A stretch of DNA of 64,000 bases from Pseudomonas sediminis. GTDB lineage: Bacteria > Pseudomonadota > Gammaproteobacteria > Pseudomonadales > Pseudomonadaceae. Below are positions 36,456-48,207 of the stretch, piece by piece (the first letter of the stretch is position 1; each line of letters begins with the position of its first letter). The notes beneath the pieces were generated by a model. That model saw nothing but the letters and a program-made list of their open reading frames with translations, was not told the DNA's origin and did no database searches. The stretch lies in contig NZ_CP154631.1 in the NCBI RefSeq assembly GCF_039555755.1, forward strand, positions 2,728,001 to 2,792,000, in the 5' to 3' direction. The position numbers and the translations under genes were made by a program.

Positions 36456-36914
36456 GTGTCGAGCAAGCTAGAACAGTTGCAGGCCTTGTTGGCCCCAGTA
36501 ATCGAGGCGCTCGGTTACCAATGTTGGGGCATCGAGTTCCTGTCGCAGGGGCGTCATTCGCTGCTGCGTGTCTATATCGATAAAGCCGATGGCATCCTGA
36601 TCGACGATTGTGAAATCGTCAGCCGTCAGCTCAGTGGTGTACTCGATGTCGAGGATCCGATTACCTCGGAGTACACACTGGAAGTTTCTTCTCCTGGCAT
36701 GGATCGTCCGTTGTTCACCATCGAACAGTTTGCGACGCATGCCGGTGAACAGGTGAAGATCAAGCTGCGTTCGCCTTTCGACGGGCGTCGTAACTTCCAG
36801 GGCCTCCTTCGCGGTGTGGAGGAGCAGGACGTGGTAGTTCAGGTGGATGACCACGAGTATCTGTTGCCGATCGACCTGATCGACAAGGCCAATATCATCC
36901 CCCGATTTGATTGA
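36456..36914 (+). CDS. rimP: Ribosome maturation factor RimP
   Basis: 152 aa. RimP assists 30S assembly. Family segments are [34 protein letters not shown] and [12 protein letters not shown]. The start codon is GTG. It is the first protein gene of the nusA-infB operon, downstream of initiator tRNA as in E. coli. Confidence 0.96.
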   Translation: MSSKLEQLQALLAPVIEALGYQCWGIEFLSQGRHSLLRVYIDKADGILIDDCEIVSRQLSGVLDVEDPITSEYTLEVSSPGMDRPLFTIEQFATHAGEQVKIKLRSPFDGRRNFQGLLRGVEEQDVVVQVDDHEYLLPIDLIDKANIIPRFD

Positions 36915-37074
36915 TATGCGGATTTTGTGGCGCTGCTGAACTGCCGATTTTCGGCGCAGCGCAAGCGACACAGATGGCGCGAAGGTAGCGCGGCCGCTCA
37001 CGACGATAGCGCCAATGGCGTGAACGTGACGCGGACTGCGCAGAACCAATGGATTGCGAAAGGCGAGGCGTACG

Positions 37075-38556
37075 ATGAGCAAAGAAGTACTGCTGGTTGT
37101 TGAGTCGGTATCCAACGAAAAGGGTGTACCGGCCGGCGTGATTTTCGAGGCGCTGGAGCTGGCTCTGGCGACTGCCACCAAGAAACGTTTCGAGGACGAG
37201 GTCGACCTGCGTGTGTCGATCAACCGTCAGAACGGTAGCTACGAAACTTTCCGGCGCTGGACCGTGGTCGACGAGTCCGAGTTCGAGGACCCTGCCTACC
37301 AGGTGACCGAGGATATGCCGCAGGCCGTTGAGGCCAACGCCAAGATCGGTGCCGTGCTCGAAGAGAAGGTCGATTCCATCGAGTTCGGCCGCATCGCCGC
37401 GCAAACTGCCAAGCAGGTCATCGTGCAGAAAGTGCGCGAGGCCGAGCGTGCCCAGGTGGTAGACGCCTACCGCGAGCGCCTGGGTGAGATCATCTCCGGC
37501 ACCGTGAAGAAGGTCACCCGCGACAACGTCATCGTTGACCTGGGTAACAACGCCGAGGCGCTGCTGGCCCGTGAAGACATCATCCCGCGCGAGACTTTCC
37601 GCGTTGGTGTGCGTCTGCGTGCCCTGCTCAAGGAAATTCGTACCGAGAACCGCGGCCCGCAGCTGATCCTGTCGCGTACCGCTCCGGAAATGCTGATCGA
37701 GCTGTTCCGCATCGAAGTACCGGAAATCGCCGAAGGGCTGATCGACGTCAAGGCCGCCTCCCGTGATCCGGGTTCGCGCGCCAAGATCGCGGTGCGCTCC
37801 AAGGACAAGCGTATCGACCCGCAGGGTGCCTGCATCGGTATGCGTGGTTCGCGCGTCCAGGCCGTTTCCGGCGAGCTGGGCGGTGAGCGCGTTGATATCG
37901 TGCTGTGGGACGACAACCCCGCGCAGTTCGTCATCAATGCCATGTCGCCGGCTGAAGTGGCTGCGATCATCGTCGATGAAGATGCCCATGCCATGGACAT
38001 CGCCGTTGGCGAAGACAACCTGGCCCAGGCCATTGGTCGTGGCGGTCAGAACGTGCGTCTTGCCAGTCAGTTGACCGGCTGGACGCTGAACGTGATGACC
38101 GAAGCGGACATTCAGGCCAAGCAACAGGCAGAAACCGGCGACATCATGCAGTCCTTCATCGACGAGCTGGAAGTCGACGAAGAGCTGGCACAAGTCCTGG
38201 TTGAAGAGGGTTTCACCAGTCTCGAAGAGATTGCCTACGTACCCATGGAAGAAATGCTCAGTATCGACGGCTTCGACGAGGAGATCGTCAATGAGCTGCG
38301 TGCACGGGCCAAGGATCGTCTGCTGACCAAGGCGATCGCCAACGAGGAGAAGTTGGCCGATGCCCATCCGGCAGATGATTTGCTGGAACTGGAAGGCATG
38401 GACAAGGCGCTGGCTCTGGAGCTTGCGCTGCGCGGCGTGATTACCCGTGAAGACCTGGCCGAGCAGTCGATTGACGACCTGCTCGACATCGACGGCATCG
38501 ACGAAGAGCGTGCCGGCAAGCTGATCATGGCCGCCCGAGCCCATTGGTTCGAATAA
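37075..38556 (+). CDS. nusA: Transcription elongation factor NusA
   Basis: 493 aa. NusA modulates pausing, termination and antitermination. The N-terminal RNA-polymerase-binding domain (1-125) is followed by S1 (about 135-200), KH1 and KH2 (about 205-345, with [14 protein letters not shown] and [17 protein letters not shown]), and two acidic C-terminal repeats (about 365-490). The ATG at 37075 gives [20 protein letters not shown] 160-base gap separates it from rimP and holds no evident gene. Confidence 0.98.
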   Translation: MSKEVLLVVESVSNEKGVPAGVIFEALELALATATKKRFEDEVDLRVSINRQNGSYETFRRWTVVDESEFEDPAYQVTEDMPQAVEANAKIGAVLEEKVDSIEFGRIAAQTAKQVIVQKVREAERAQVVDAYRERLGEIISGTVKKVTRDNVIVDLGNNAEALLAREDIIPRETFRVGVRLRALLKEIRTENRGPQLILSRTAPEMLIELFRIEVPEIAEGLIDVKAASRDPGSRAKIAVRSKDKRIDPQGACIGMRGSRVQAVSGELGGERVDIVLWDDNPAQFVINAMSPAEVAAIIVDEDAHAMDIAVGEDNLAQAIGRGGQNVRLASQLTGWTLNVMTEADIQAKQQAETGDIMQSFIDELEVDEELAQVLVEEGFTSLEEIAYVPMEEMLSIDGFDEEIVNELRARAKDRLLTKAIANEEKLADAHPADDLLELEGMDKALALELALRGVITREDLAEQSIDDLLDIDGIDEERAGKLIMAARAHWFE

Positions 38557-38583
38557 GCGGTTGCGGCCTGAGGAGAAAGATGC

Positions 38584-41070
38584 ATGACGCAAGTCACGGT
38601 GAAAGAACTGGCCACAGTGGTCGACACCCCGGTTGAACGCCTGCTGCAGCAGATGCGTGAGGCTGGCCTGTCCCACGACAGTGCCGAACAAGTAGTGACC
38701 GATAGTGAGAAACAGGCCCTGCTGGCCTATCTCAAGAGCAGTCACGGCGACAAGGTCGAAGAGCCGCGCAAGATCACCTTGCAACGCAAGACCACCAGCA
38801 CGCTGCGCGTTGCTGGTAGCAAGACCATCAGTGTTGAAGTGCGCAAGAAGAAAACCTTCGTCAAGCGCAGCCCGGAAGAGCTCGAAGCCGAGAAGCAGCG
38901 TGAGCTGGAAGCTCAGCAGGCAGCTGCCGAGGCCGAGCGCCTGAAGGCCGAGGAAGACGCCAAGCGCAAGGCCGAAGAAGAGGCCAAGCGTCAGGCGGCA
39001 ACTACCACTACCGATACTGCCGCACCTGCTGCTGCGCCGACGCCTGTCAGCGAGCCGGTGGTTGCCGCTCCGGTCATCGAAGTCGAGCGCAAGAAAGAAG
39101 AAGTACGGCGCCCCGAGAAGGCACGCTCTGATGAAGACGAGCGTCGCGACCGCAAGCACACTCAGCATCGTCCTGCCACCAAGGAGAAGGCGCCGGCTCC
39201 GCGCGTCGCTCCGCGTAGCGTCGATGAAGAAAGCGACGGCTTCCGTCGTGGTGGCCGCGGCAAGTCGAAGATGAAGAAGCGCAACCAGCATGGTTTCCAG
39301 GCTCCGGCCGGTCCGGTGGTGCGTGAAGTGGCCATTGGCGAAACCATCACTGTGGGCGATCTGGCTCAGCAGATGTCGGTCAAGGCTGCCGAAGTCATCA
39401 AGTTCATGTTCAAGATGGGCACCCCGGCTACCATCAACCAGGTGCTGGATCAGGAAACTGCCCAGCTGATCGCCGAAGAGTTGGGCCACAAGGTCAAGCT
39501 GGTCAGCGATACCGCCCTGGAAGATTCCCTGGCCGAGTCGCTGAAGTTCGAAGGTGAAGCCGTATCCCGTGCTCCGGTTGTGACCGTAATGGGTCACGTT
39601 GACCACGGTAAGACCTCGCTGCTCGACTACATTCGTCGCGCCAAGGTGGCTTCCGGTGAAGCGGGTGGCATCACCCAGCATATCGGTGCCTACCACGTCG
39701 AAACCGAGCGCGGCATGGTCACCTTCCTCGACACCCCCGGTCACGCCGCGTTCACCGCGATGCGTGCGCGTGGTGCCAAGGCCACCGATATCGTCATTCT
39801 GGTCGTCGCTGCTGACGACGGCGTGATGCCGCAAACTCAGGAAGCCGTACAGCACGCGAAAGCGGCTGGCGTGCCGATCGTGGTTGCCGTGAACAAGATC
39901 GACAAGCCCGACGCCAACCCGGACAACATCAAGAACGGCCTGGCCGCTCTCGACGTGATCCCGGAAGAGTGGGGCGGCGATGCCCCATACGTGCATGTAT
40001 CGGCCAAGATGGGTACAGGCATCGACGAACTGCTCGAAGCCGTACTGCTGCAGGCTGAAGTGCTCGAGCTGAAAGCTACTCCGTCGGCCCCGGGTCGTGG
40101 TGTGGTGGTCGAATCGCGTCTGGACAAGGGCCGTGGCCCGGTAGCCACCGTGCTGGTTCAGGACGGTACCCTGCGTCAGGGTGACATGGTGCTGGTCGGC
40201 GTCAACTATGGCCGCGTGCGCGCCATGCTCGACGAGAACGGCAAGCCGATCAAGGAAGCTGGTCCGTCCATTCCGGTCGAGATTCTCGGCCTCGATGGCA
40301 CCCCGGATGCCGGTGACGACATGACCGTGGTCGCCGACGAGAAGAAGGCCCGCGAAGTTGCCCTGTTCCGTCAAGGCAAGTTCCGCGAGGTCAAGCTGGC
40401 CCGTGCTCACGCCGGCAAGCTGGAAAACATCTTCGAGAACATGGGCCAGGAAGAGAAGAAAACCCTCAACATCGTGCTCAAGTCCGATGTGCGTGGTTCT
40501 CTGGAAGCCCTGCAAGGCTCGCTCAGCACCCTGGGCAACGACGAAGTGCAAGTGCGCGTGGTCGGTGGCGGCGTCGGTGGTATCACCGAGTCCGATGCCA
40601 ACCTGGCGCTGGCTTCCAATGCCGTGCTGTTCGGCTTCAACGTCCGTGCTGACGCCGGTGCGCGCAAGATCGTCGAGGCCGAAGGCCTGGACATGCGCTA
40701 CTACAACGTCATCTACGACATCATCGAAGACGTCAAGAAGGCGCTCACCGGTATGCTCGGCAGCGATGTTCGCGAGAACATCCTGGGCACCGCCGAAGTG
40801 CGTGACGTATTCCGTTCGCCGAAGTTCGGCGCTGTCGCTGGCTGCATGGTCATCGAGGGCACCGTCTACCGTAACCGTCCGATCCGCGTACTGCGTGAAG
40901 ACGTGGTGATCTTCGAAGGTGAGCTGGAATCGCTGCGTCGCTTCAAGGACGACGTCGCCGAAGTGCGTAACGGCATGGAGTGCGGTATCGGCGTGAAGAG
41001 CTACAACGACGTCAAGGTCGGCGACAAGATCGAAGTGTTCGAGAAAGTCCAGGTGGCTCGCAGCCTGTAA
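38584..41070 (+). CDS. infB: Translation initiation factor IF-2
   Basis: 828 aa. This GTPase places initiator tRNA on the 30S subunit. The N-terminal IF2-N domains and a long charged Ala/Glu/Lys/Arg linker (about 55-240) lead to the G domain, with G1 [11 protein letters not shown] near residue 337, G3 DTPGH and G4 NKID. Beta-barrel and C-terminal fMet-binding domains follow. Internal in-frame starts may yield a shorter isoform, as in E. coli; this is inference. Confidence 0.98.
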   Translation: MTQVTVKELATVVDTPVERLLQQMREAGLSHDSAEQVVTDSEKQALLAYLKSSHGDKVEEPRKITLQRKTTSTLRVAGSKTISVEVRKKKTFVKRSPEELEAEKQRELEAQQAAAEAERLKAEEDAKRKAEEEAKRQAATTTTDTAAPAAAPTPVSEPVVAAPVIEVERKKEEVRRPEKARSDEDERRDRKHTQHRPATKEKAPAPRVAPRSVDEESDGFRRGGRGKSKMKKRNQHGFQAPAGPVVREVAIGETITVGDLAQQMSVKAAEVIKFMFKMGTPATINQVLDQETAQLIAEELGHKVKLVSDTALEDSLAESLKFEGEAVSRAPVVTVMGHVDHGKTSLLDYIRRAKVASGEAGGITQHIGAYHVETERGMVTFLDTPGHAAFTAMRARGAKATDIVILVVAADDGVMPQTQEAVQHAKAAGVPIVVAVNKIDKPDANPDNIKNGLAALDVIPEEWGGDAPYVHVSAKMGTGIDELLEAVLLQAEVLELKATPSAPGRGVVVESRLDKGRGPVATVLVQDGTLRQGDMVLVGVNYGRVRAMLDENGKPIKEAGPSIPVEILGLDGTPDAGDDMTVVADEKKAREVALFRQGKFREVKLARAHAGKLENIFENMGQEEKKTLNIVLKSDVRGSLEALQGSLSTLGNDEVQVRVVGGGVGGITESDANLALASNAVLFGFNVRADAGARKIVEAEGLDMRYYNVIYDIIEDVKKALTGMLGSDVRENILGTAEVRDVFRSPKFGAVAGCMVIEGTVYRNRPIRVLREDVVIFEGELESLRRFKDDVAEVRNGMECGIGVKSYNDVKVGDKIEVFEKVQVARSL

Positions 41071-41088
41071 TCGCGAGTCGCAACACGC

Positions 41089-41122
41089 AACGCCCGGCCC
41101 CGCATTCGCGCGGCCGGGCGTT
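41089..41122 (+). terminator. Intra-operon hairpin between infB and rbfA
   Basis: AACGCCCGGCC (41089-41099) and GGCCGGGCGTT (41112-41122) form an 11-bp perfect stem with a 12-base loop. There is a short T tract and a further GCTTTT downstream. It is probably a partial terminator or RNA-processing site inside the operon. Confidence 0.55.
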
Positions 41123-41179
41123 TGCCGCTTTTGAGTCCGCTGGCGAACAGGCAGCGGAGGAAGTAAAGGTAACTAGAAA

Positions 41180-41572
41180 ATGGCCAAAGATTACAGCCGT
41201 ACCCAGCGTATCGGCGACCAGATGCAGCGCGAACTGGCCCAGCTTATCCGGCGTGAGGTTAAGGATCCGCGTCTGGGCCTGGTGACCATCACCGCTGTCG
41301 ACGTCAGTCGTGATATCGGTCACGCCAAGGTCTTCATCACCGTCATGGGGCAGGACGACGCCGAGGCGATCAAGGAGAGCCTCAAAGTGCTCAACGACGC
41401 GGCCGGCTTCCTGCGCATGCAACTGGGCAAGGCGATGAAGCTGCGCAGCGTGCCACAGCTGCACTTCCACTATGACGAGAGCGTCCAGCGCGGTGCTCAC
41501 CTGTCGGCGCTGATCGAGCGTGCCGTAGCGGAAGATCGTCTGCACGACGACACCGCAGGTTCCAAGGAGTAA
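41180..41572 (+). CDS. rbfA: 30S ribosome-binding factor RbfA
   Basis: 130 aa. RbfA binds the 16S 5' helix region during late 30S assembly and is cold-shock related in E. coli. The single KH-like domain has [17 protein letters not shown] and the conserved [25 protein letters not shown]. truB starts 3 bases after its stop. Confidence 0.97.
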   Translation: MAKDYSRTQRIGDQMQRELAQLIRREVKDPRLGLVTITAVDVSRDIGHAKVFITVMGQDDAEAIKESLKVLNDAAGFLRMQLGKAMKLRSVPQLHFHYDESVQRGAHLSALIERAVAEDRLHDDTAGSKE

Positions 41573-41575
41573 GGC

Positions 41576-42496
41576 GTGGCGCAGGTCAAACGTATTCGCC
41601 GCAAGGTCGACGGCATCATCCTGCTCGACAAGCCGTACGGTTTCACGTCCAACGCCGCGCTGCAGAAAGTGCGTTGGCTGCTCAATGCCGAGAAGGCCGG
41701 TCACACCGGCAGCCTCGATCCACTGGCCACCGGTGTGCTGCCGCTGTGTTTCGGTGAAGCGACCAAGTTCTCCCAGTATCTGCTCGACGCTGACAAGGGC
41801 TACGAGACCGTCGCTCAGCTGGGCGTCACCACCACCACTGGTGATGCCGAAGGCGACGTTATCGAACGGCGCCCGGTGACCGTCGGTCGCGCCGAAATCG
41901 AGGCGCTACTGCCGCGTTTTCGCGGTGAAATCAAACAGATACCGCCGATGTACTCGGCGTTGAAGAAGGACGGTCAGCCACTCTACAAGCTGGCCCGTGC
42001 GGGTGAAGTAGTGGAGCGCGAAGCGCGTTCTGTTACTATTGCGCGCCTGGAACTGCTGGCCTGCGAAGGCGAGCGGGCCCGTCTGGCGGTTGATTGCAGT
42101 AAAGGCACCTATATTCGTACGTTGGTCGAGGATCTCGGCCAATTGCTGGGCTGCGGTGCGCATGTCGCCGAGTTGCGTCGTACCAAGGCCGGACCGTTCG
42201 ATTTGACGCGCACCGTAACGCTGGAAGAGCTGGAAGCTGCACACGCTGAAGGTGGCAACGAGGCGCTGGATCGCTTCCTGCTACCGGCCGATAGCGGCCT
42301 GCAGGACTGGCCGCTGCTGCAGTTCTCCGAGCACAGCGCGTTCTACTGGTTGCAAGGGCAGCCGGTGCGAGCGCCGGAAGCACCGAAGTTCGGTATGGTG
42401 CGGGTGCAGGATCACAATGGTCGCTTCATCGGCATAGGTGAAGTGAGTGACGATGGGCGTGTTGCCCCGCGTCGATTGATTTATACCGGTGCGTAG
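41576..42496 (+). CDS. truB: tRNA pseudouridine(55) synthase
   Basis: 306 aa. TruB converts U55 of tRNA to pseudouridine. The catalytic Asp48 is in [14 protein letters not shown], and the [12 protein letters not shown] and [19 protein letters not shown] segments are conserved. The start is GTG, with AAGGAG in the end of rbfA acting as ribosome binding site. The C-terminal PUA-like part is present. Confidence 0.97.
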   Translation: MAQVKRIRRKVDGIILLDKPYGFTSNAALQKVRWLLNAEKAGHTGSLDPLATGVLPLCFGEATKFSQYLLDADKGYETVAQLGVTTTTGDAEGDVIERRPVTVGRAEIEALLPRFRGEIKQIPPMYSALKKDGQPLYKLARAGEVVEREARSVTIARLELLACEGERARLAVDCSKGTYIRTLVEDLGQLLGCGAHVAELRRTKAGPFDLTRTVTLEELEAAHAEGGNEALDRFLLPADSGLQDWPLLQFSEHSAFYWLQGQPVRAPEAPKFGMVRVQDHNGRFIGIGEVSDDGRVAPRRLIYTGA

Positions 42497-42666
42497 CACC
42501 GAACGATTCGGCCGAGATGGCTGAAAGCCTGATGCTGACGATGTCGTCATCAGGTACTGCGAGGGTGGCTGTTAGTAGGCACGGTCATACCTCTTTTTAA
42601 AACACGGGGAGCGATTCCCGGCCTATTGAGACTGCTTCGGCAGTTTCCCGATGAGAGGAAGCCAAC

Positions 42667-42936
42667 ATGGCACTCAGCGTTGAAGAAAAAGCCCAGATCG
42701 TTAACGACTACAAGCAAGCTGAAGGCGATACCGGTAGCCCGGAAGTGCAGGTTGCCCTGCTGACCGCCAACATCAACAAGCTGCAAGGCCACTTCAAGGC
42801 CAACGGTAAAGATCACCACAGCCGTCGTGGTCTGATCCGTATGGTTAACCAGCGTCGTAAGCTGCTGGACTACCTGAAGGGTAAAGACACCAGTCGTTAC
42901 AGCGCCCTGATCGGTCGCCTGGGCCTGCGTCGTTAA
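42667..42936 (+). CDS. rpsO: 30S ribosomal protein S15
   Basis: 89 aa. S15 binds the 16S central domain. Conserved segments are [41 protein letters not shown] and the [12 protein letters not shown] end. The 170-base leader between truB and rpsO probably holds its promoter and an autoregulatory structure, but I could not define either from sequence alone. Confidence 0.99.
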   Translation: MALSVEEKAQIVNDYKQAEGDTGSPEVQVALLTANINKLQGHFKANGKDHHSRRGLIRMVNQRRKLLDYLKGKDTSRYSALIGRLGLRR

Positions 42937-43107
42937 TAGACGCGAGCTGCACAAGTTGGAAGCTGGGAGTTCGGCGTCGCGAGTGGGGAGTGATCCTCAC
43001 CTCGTGGCGCTGGGCTTCCAGCTTTTGGCTTTTCGAGGGATGCACCGGGTCCGACTCCCGCGCTTCTTTCCAATTTCCCCCAAGGCAACAAAGAGAAGGA
43101 AAACACC

Positions 43108-45213
43108 GTGAACCCGGTAATCAAGAAATTCCAGTTCGGTCAGTCGACCGTTACCCTCGAGACTGGCCGTATCGCCCGTCAAGCCTCCGGCGCAGTGCTG
43201 GTCACCGTTGACGACGACGTCAGCGTGCTGGTCGCCGTAACCGGCGCCAAGACTGCCGACCCAAGCAAGGGCTTCTTCCCGCTGTCCGTGCACTATCAGG
43301 AAAAGACCTACGCTGCCGGCAAGATCCCCGGCGGTTTCTTCAAGCGTGAAGCACGTCCTTCCGAGAAAGAAACCCTGACCTCGCGTCTGATCGATCGCCC
43401 GATCCGTCCGCTGTTCCCGGAAGGCTTCCAGAACGAAGTGCAGGTCATCTGCACCGTGGTTTCCACCAGCAAGAAGACCGACCCGGACATCGCAGCGATG
43501 ATCGGCACCTCGGCCGCTCTGGCCATTTCCGGTATCCCGTTCAACGGCCCGATTGGTGCCGCGCGCGTGGCCTTCCACCCGGAAACCGGCTACCTGCTGA
43601 ACCCCAATTACGAGCAGCTCAAGGCTTCCAGCCTGGACATGGTCGTGGCCGGCACCAAGGACGCCGTTCTGATGGTCGAATCGGAAGCCAAAGAGCTGAC
43701 CGAAGACCAGATGCTGGGCGCCGTGCTGTTTGCCCATGAAGAGTTCCAGGTCGTCATCCAGGCGGTCGCCGAACTGGCCGCCGAAGCCGGCAAGCCGACC
43801 TGGGACTGGCAGCCGAAGCCGGAAAACACCGCGCTGCTGAATGCCATCCGTAGCGAGTTCGGCGAGGCGATTTCCAAGGCCTACACCATCACCGTCAAGC
43901 AGGATCGCTACGCGCGTCTGGGCGAGCTGCGTGATCAGGTCGTGGCCAAGTTCTCCGGTGAAGAAGGTCAGCCTACTGCCGGTGAAGTCAAGGAAGCCTT
44001 TGGCGAGATCGAATACCGCACCGTGCGCGAGAACATCGTCAACGGCAAACCGCGTATCGATGGCCGTGACACTCGAACCGTGCGTGGCCTGAACATCGAA
44101 GTCGGTGTACTGGACAAGACTCACGGTTCGGCGCTGTTCACCCGTGGCGAAACCCAGGCGCTTGTGGTTGCCACCCTCGGCACCGCTCGTGACGCACAGC
44201 TGCTGGACACCCTTGAAGGCGAGAAGAAAGACCCCTTCATGCTGCACTACAACTTCCCGCCGTACTCGGTCGGTGAGTGTGGTCGCATGGGCGCCACTGG
44301 CCGCCGCGAAATCGGCCACGGCCGTCTCGCCCGTCGTGGCGTTGCCGCCATGCTGCCGAGCGCCGACGAGTTCCCGTACACCATCCGCGTAGTGTCGGAA
44401 ATCACCGAGTCCAACGGTTCTTCCTCCATGGCTTCGGTGTGCGGCGCTTCCCTGGCGCTGATGGACGCCGGTGTGCCGATGAAGGCACCGGTTGCCGGTA
44501 TCGCCATGGGTCTGGTGCTCGAGGGTGAGAAATTCGCCGTTCTGACCGATATCCTCGGTGACGAAGATCACCTGGGCGACATGGACTTCAAGGTAGCCGG
44601 TACCGCCAAGGGTGTTACCGCGCTGCAGATGGACATCAAGATCCAGGGCATCACCGAAGAGATCATGGAGCAGGCGCTGGAGCAGGCGCTGGAAGCGCGT
44701 CTGAACATCCTCGGTCAGATGAACCAGGTCATCGCCCAATCGCGCAGCGAGCTGTCGGCCAACGCGCCGACCATGATTGCGATGAAGATCGACCAGGACA
44801 AGATCCGCGACGTCATCGGTAAAGGCGGCGCAACCATCCGTGGTATCTGCGAAGAGACCAAGGCCTCGATCGACATCGAAGACGATGGCTCGATCAAGAT
44901 CTTCGGCGAAACCAAGGAAGCCGCCGAGGCTGCCAAGCAGCGTGTACTGGCCATTACCGCAGAAGCCGAGATCGGCAAGATCTACGTCGGCAAGGTCGAG
45001 CGCATCGTCGACTTCGGTGCCTTCGTCAACATCCTGCCGGGCAAGGACGGCCTGGTGCACATCTCCATGCTGAGCGATCAGCGCGTGGAGAAGGTCACCG
45101 ACGTGCTGCAGGAAGGCCAGGAAGTGAAAGTGTTGGTACTGGACGTGGACAACCGCGGCCGTATCAAACTGTCGATCAAGGACGTAGCTGCTGCTGAGGC
45201 CTCTGGCGTCTAA
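43108..45213 (+). CDS. pnp: Polyribonucleotide nucleotidyltransferase (PNPase)
   Basis: 701 aa. This phosphorolytic 3'-5' exoribonuclease is part of the RNA degradosome. Two RNase PH domains (about 1-140 and 310-445, the second with [14 protein letters not shown]) flank an alpha-helical domain. KH ([17 protein letters not shown]) and S1 ([18 protein letters not shown]) domains follow. The start is GTG with AGAAGGA upstream. Its terminator appears to have been split by an IS4-family insertion 30 bases after the stop. Confidence 0.98.
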   Translation: MNPVIKKFQFGQSTVTLETGRIARQASGAVLVTVDDDVSVLVAVTGAKTADPSKGFFPLSVHYQEKTYAAGKIPGGFFKREARPSEKETLTSRLIDRPIRPLFPEGFQNEVQVICTVVSTSKKTDPDIAAMIGTSAALAISGIPFNGPIGAARVAFHPETGYLLNPNYEQLKASSLDMVVAGTKDAVLMVESEAKELTEDQMLGAVLFAHEEFQVVIQAVAELAAEAGKPTWDWQPKPENTALLNAIRSEFGEAISKAYTITVKQDRYARLGELRDQVVAKFSGEEGQPTAGEVKEAFGEIEYRTVRENIVNGKPRIDGRDTRTVRGLNIEVGVLDKTHGSALFTRGETQALVVATLGTARDAQLLDTLEGEKKDPFMLHYNFPPYSVGECGRMGATGRREIGHGRLARRGVAAMLPSADEFPYTIRVVSEITESNGSSSMASVCGASLALMDAGVPMKAPVAGIAMGLVLEGEKFAVLTDILGDEDHLGDMDFKVAGTAKGVTALQMDIKIQGITEEIMEQALEQALEARLNILGQMNQVIAQSRSELSANAPTMIAMKIDQDKIRDVIGKGGATIRGICEETKASIDIEDDGSIKIFGETKEAAEAAKQRVLAITAEAEIGKIYVGKVERIVDFGAFVNILPGKDGLVHISMLSDQRVEKVTDVLQEGQEVKVLVLDVDNRGRIKLSIKDVAAAEASGV

Positions 45214-45242
45214 GTACGGCTGACCTGTTCGAACGAAAAGGC

Positions 45243-45251
45243 TCCTTCGGG
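45243..45251. repeat. Left 9-bp direct repeat of the IS4-flanked block
   Basis: TCCTTCGGG immediately precedes the first IS4 copy. The identical 9-mer immediately follows the second copy (51919-51927). Joined without the block, the flanks read AAAAGGC-TCCTTCGGG-AGCC followed by T7, a perfect terminator hairpin. Confidence 0.8.
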
Positions 45252-46677
45252 CTAATGCCAGTCAGTTAAGCGCTACAGCTTGACCTTCTGCGCGCTGAAA
45301 CGAAAATCCGATGCTTGTTTTGAGCATCGGATTTTTTATGCGACTTTCCCGCGCCTTGGCACTGCCTCACGAAGCGGCTTCTGCCACCCACTCCCTTGAC
45401 GAGCTGGGGCGCTGCTTGATCCAGACCTAGTTAGCACCGCACTGGAAACGGCGGGAGTGGCGACCCTGCGTAAGCGACGTCTCCCTCTTGAAGCCATGAT
45501 CTGGTGCGTGATCGCCATGGCGTTGTTTCGCCGGATGTCGGCCTGGGATGCCGCGAGCCGTATGGGCATCATGCTGCCTGGGCAGAAGCCATTGGTAGCA
45601 CCCAGTGCAATCGTGCAAGGTCGCCAGCGTTTGGGCAGCGCTGCGGTGCGAGAGGTCTTTTCCCTGACTCAACAACGCTGGCATGCCAGCGCCAATCACC
45701 CCACTTGGGCCGGTTTGCGCCTGCTCAGTGTCGATGGCGTGGTCTGGCGCACACCGGATACGGACGACAACCGCAAGCACTATGGCAGCGCCAGTAATCA
45801 GCATGGCGATACCGGCTATCCCCAAGTTCGCATGGTCTGCCAGATGGAGCTGACCAGCCACATGCTGGTGAATAGTGCTTTTGCCGGCTACCACAGCAAC
45901 GAGATGAAACTGGCCGAACAACTGATCGACAGCACACCCGATCACTCGCTGACCTTGTTCGACCGTGGCTTCTATTCACTGGGGTTACTTCATCGCTGGC
46001 AACAGACAGGCACTCAGCGCCATTGGTTACTGCCGCTGCGCAAGGATGCTCAATACGAGGTGCTGCGTAAGTTAGGGCGCCACGATGCCATCGTCTCGCT
46101 AAAGACCTCGCCGCAGGCGCGTAAACAATGGCCCGCCCTGCCAGACACGCTACAGGCTCGGTTATTAAGCAAGACCATCAAGGGCAAAGTGCGGCAGGTA
46201 CTGACCTCAATGATCGATCCTCTGCGCTTCCCTCCAGACGAAATCGTGGATCTGTACAGTCAGCGTTGGGAAGTCGAACTGGGCTATCGAGAAATGAAGC
46301 AAGGCATGCTCGCGGGTCACTACACACTGCGTAGTAAAACGCCGGAGATGATTGAACAAGAACTGTGGGGCGTACTACTGGGGTACAACCTGCTGCGTTA
46401 TCAAATGCTGGAAATGAGTCGCCACTGCCCTGGCATCTACCCCTGCGAAATGAGTTTTACCGCTTGCACCTGGGCGATTCTGGGCTTCTTGAGCGGGGTC
46501 TCTTTGAATCATCCAGGCAACATCCCTCGTTACCTGGCCGAACTACAGGCCTCGGCCATGCACTACGTCCTACCTCGTCGTCGTGAGGATCGCAGTTATC
46601 CGCGAGCGGTCAAACCCAAGCCATCCAAGTATCCGACCAGAAATAAAAATGCCAGTCAGCTTAACTGACTGGCATTA
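45252..46677 (+). mobile_element. IS4-family insertion sequence, copy 1
   Basis: About 1,426 bp. The terminal 18-bp inverted repeats TAATGCCAGTCAGTTAAG (45253-45270) and CTTAACTGACTGGCATTA (46660-46677) are perfect. A strong hairpin (GATGCT...AGCATC plus flanking A/T) at about 45303-45337 precedes the transposase region and could block incoming transcription. A second, nearly identical copy lies at 50505-51918 in the same orientation. The ends are uncertain by one base. Confidence 0.93.
45457..46668 (+). CDS. IS4-family transposase, copy 1
   Basis: 403 aa from a GTG start. This is a DDE transposase with the IS4 N-terminal domain, Asp in [12 protein letters not shown], Asp in [10 protein letters not shown] and Glu in the [12 protein letters not shown] signature. 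A 30-codon ATG-started frame at 45338-45430 (MRLSRALALPHEAAS to CLIQT-stop) reads like the missing N-terminus in a different frame, so the gene may carry a fixed one-base frameshift. Compared with copy 2 it has a 12-base insertion (VNSAFAGYH versus VSGYH). Confidence 0.9.
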   Translation: MATLRKRRLPLEAMIWCVIAMALFRRMSAWDAASRMGIMLPGQKPLVAPSAIVQGRQRLGSAAVREVFSLTQQRWHASANHPTWAGLRLLSVDGVVWRTPDTDDNRKHYGSASNQHGDTGYPQVRMVCQMELTSHMLVNSAFAGYHSNEMKLAEQLIDSTPDHSLTLFDRGFYSLGLLHRWQQTGTQRHWLLPLRKDAQYEVLRKLGRHDAIVSLKTSPQARKQWPALPDTLQARLLSKTIKGKVRQVLTSMIDPLRFPPDEIVDLYSQRWEVELGYREMKQGMLAGHYTLRSKTPEMIEQELWGVLLGYNLLRYQMLEMSRHCPGIYPCEMSFTACTWAILGFLSGVSLNHPGNIPRYLAELQASAMHYVLPRRREDRSYPRAVKPKPSKYPTRNKNASQLN

Positions 46678-46707
46678 CCCCGAAGGGCGGTTTTTTGTGC
46701 GTGACGA

Positions 46708-48207
46708 TCAGGCGCTGGGAGTATCGAGCTGCAGGCGCTGGTTCGATTGCGTCTGTACCTGGCGATAGCGCTCGGCGTCGTGGGACAGAACCTCGGCCAT
46801 GGCCGGGAAGATCTCATCCAGCTTGGTGCGCCAGCCTTCGCTCTTGGCTTGCTCGGGGAAGCAGCGACGGATCAAGTCGAGCATGATCGACACGGTCACC
46901 GATGCGCCCGGCGAGGCGCCGAGCAGGGCAGCGATGGTGCCGTCTGCAGCTGCCACCAGTTCGGTGCCGAACTGCAGGATGCCGCCGTTCTTGCTGTCTT
47001 TCTTGATGATCTGCACGCGTTGGCCGGCCACTTCCAGGCGCCAGTCCTCGGCCTTGGCTTCCGGGTAAAAGCCGCGCAGGGTGTTCAGACGCTGCTCTTC
47101 GGACTGCATCACTTCCTTGATCAGGTAACGGGTCAGATCCAGGTTGTCGCGCGCCACCGCCAGCATCGGGCCGAGGTTGTTGGGGCGTACCGACAGCGGC
47201 AGGTCGAGGAATGAGCCGTACTTGAGAAACTTGGTGGTGAAGCCGGCGTAAGGGCCGAACAGCAGGGATTTCTTGCCGTCCACTACGCGAGTGTCGAGGT
47301 GCGGCACGGACATCGGCGGTGAGCCGACGGCAGCCTGGCTGTAGACCTTGGCCTGGTGCTGCTTGACGATCTCAGGGTTGTCGCAACGTAGCCACTGGCC
47401 ACTTACCGGGAAGCCGCCAAAGCCTTTGCCTTCGGGGATGCCGGACAGTTGCAGCAGCGGCAGTGCGCCGCCACCAGCGCCGAGGAAGACGAACTTGCTC
47501 TTGAGCTTGCGCGTGGCGCCGGAGCGGGTGTCCTTGATGTCCACCAGCCAGCCTTCACCGTCGCGCTTGAGGTCGGTGACCTTCTGGTTGCAGGTGACTT
47601 TGGCGTTGGGCTGGGTGGTCAGGTAGGCGAGCATCTGTTCGGTGACCGCGCCGAAGTTGACGTCGGTACCGGCTTGCACGCGGGTCATCGCCAGTGGCTC
47701 GCCACTGTCGCGGCCCGGGATCAGCAGCGGCGCCCACTCGGCGATGGTGGCACGATCTTCGGTGTACTCCATCTCGGTGAAGGCGTGGTGCTGGCGCAGG
47801 GCCTCGAAACGCTTCTTGAGGAAGGCGATACCGCTGTTGCCGCGCACGAAACTCATGTGCGGGACCGGGTTGATGAAGGTCTTCGGCGAGTTGATCGCGC
47901 CTTTATCGATCAGGTAGGCCCAGAACTGCTTGGACTCCTCGAATTGGGCGTTGATGTTCACCGACTTCTTGATGTCGATGCTGCCGTCAGCGCCTTCCGG
48001 TGTGTAGTTCAGCTCGCACAGGGCCGCGTGACCGGTGCCGGCGTTGTTCCAGGGGTTGGAGCTTTCCACTGCGCCGGACTCGCGCAGCTCCACCACTTCC
48101 AGGGTGATGCCGGGGTTGAGTTCCTTGAGCAGTACGCCCAGGGTCGCGCTCATGATACCGGCACCAACCAGCACCACATCTACGCTTTGGGAATCGTTGT
48201 GCGCCAT
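46708..48207 (-). CDS. mqo: Malate:quinone oxidoreductase
   Basis: 499 aa. This FAD-dependent peripheral membrane enzyme oxidises malate to oxaloacetate and passes electrons to quinone, acting in the TCA cycle. The FAD-binding start is [19 protein letters not shown], and family segments [17 protein letters not shown] and [13 protein letters not shown] are present. A GGAGAG site precedes the ATG. It lies inside the IS4-flanked block. In PAO1, as I recall, mqoB (PA4640) is far from pnp (PA4740), which fits relocation. Confidence 0.97.
   Translation of the reverse strand: MAHNDSQSVDVVLVGAGIMSATLGVLLKELNPGITLEVVELRESGAVESSNPWNNAGTGHAALCELNYTPEGADGSIDIKKSVNINAQFEESKQFWAYLIDKGAINSPKTFINPVPHMSFVRGNSGIAFLKKRFEALRQHHAFTEMEYTEDRATIAEWAPLLIPGRDSGEPLAMTRVQAGTDVNFGAVTEQMLAYLTTQPNAKVTCNQKVTDLKRDGEGWLVDIKDTRSGATRKLKSKFVFLGAGGGALPLLQLSGIPEGKGFGGFPVSGQWLRCDNPEIVKQHQAKVYSQAAVGSPPMSVPHLDTRVVDGKKSLLFGPYAGFTTKFLKYGSFLDLPLSVRPNNLGPMLAVARDNLDLTRYLIKEVMQSEEQRLNTLRGFYPEAKAEDWRLEVAGQRVQIIKKDSKNGGILQFGTELVAAADGTIAALLGASPGASVTVSIMLDLIRRCFPEQAKSEGWRTKLDEIFPAMAEVLSHDAERYRQVQTQSNQRLQLDTPSA

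Noticed and set aside
36895..40551. A 1,218-codon minus-strand frame opposite nusA-infB
   Set aside because: Antisense shadow of two certain genes; no recognisable domains.
42937..43107. Possible dispersed repeat between rpsO and pnp
   Set aside because: GGAAGCTGG-like segments recur at both ends, but pairing is imperfect and I could not define arms confidently.
42997..45060. A 687-codon minus-strand frame opposite pnp
   Set aside because: Antisense shadow with composition like the other shadows; pnp is certain on the + strand.
45252..46677. IS4 copy 1 as a simple insertion with its own target duplication
   Set aside because: Its two flanks are CCTTCGGG on the left and CCCGAAGG on the right, an inverted not a direct repeat. 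The direct repeat instead pairs its left flank with the right flank of copy 2.
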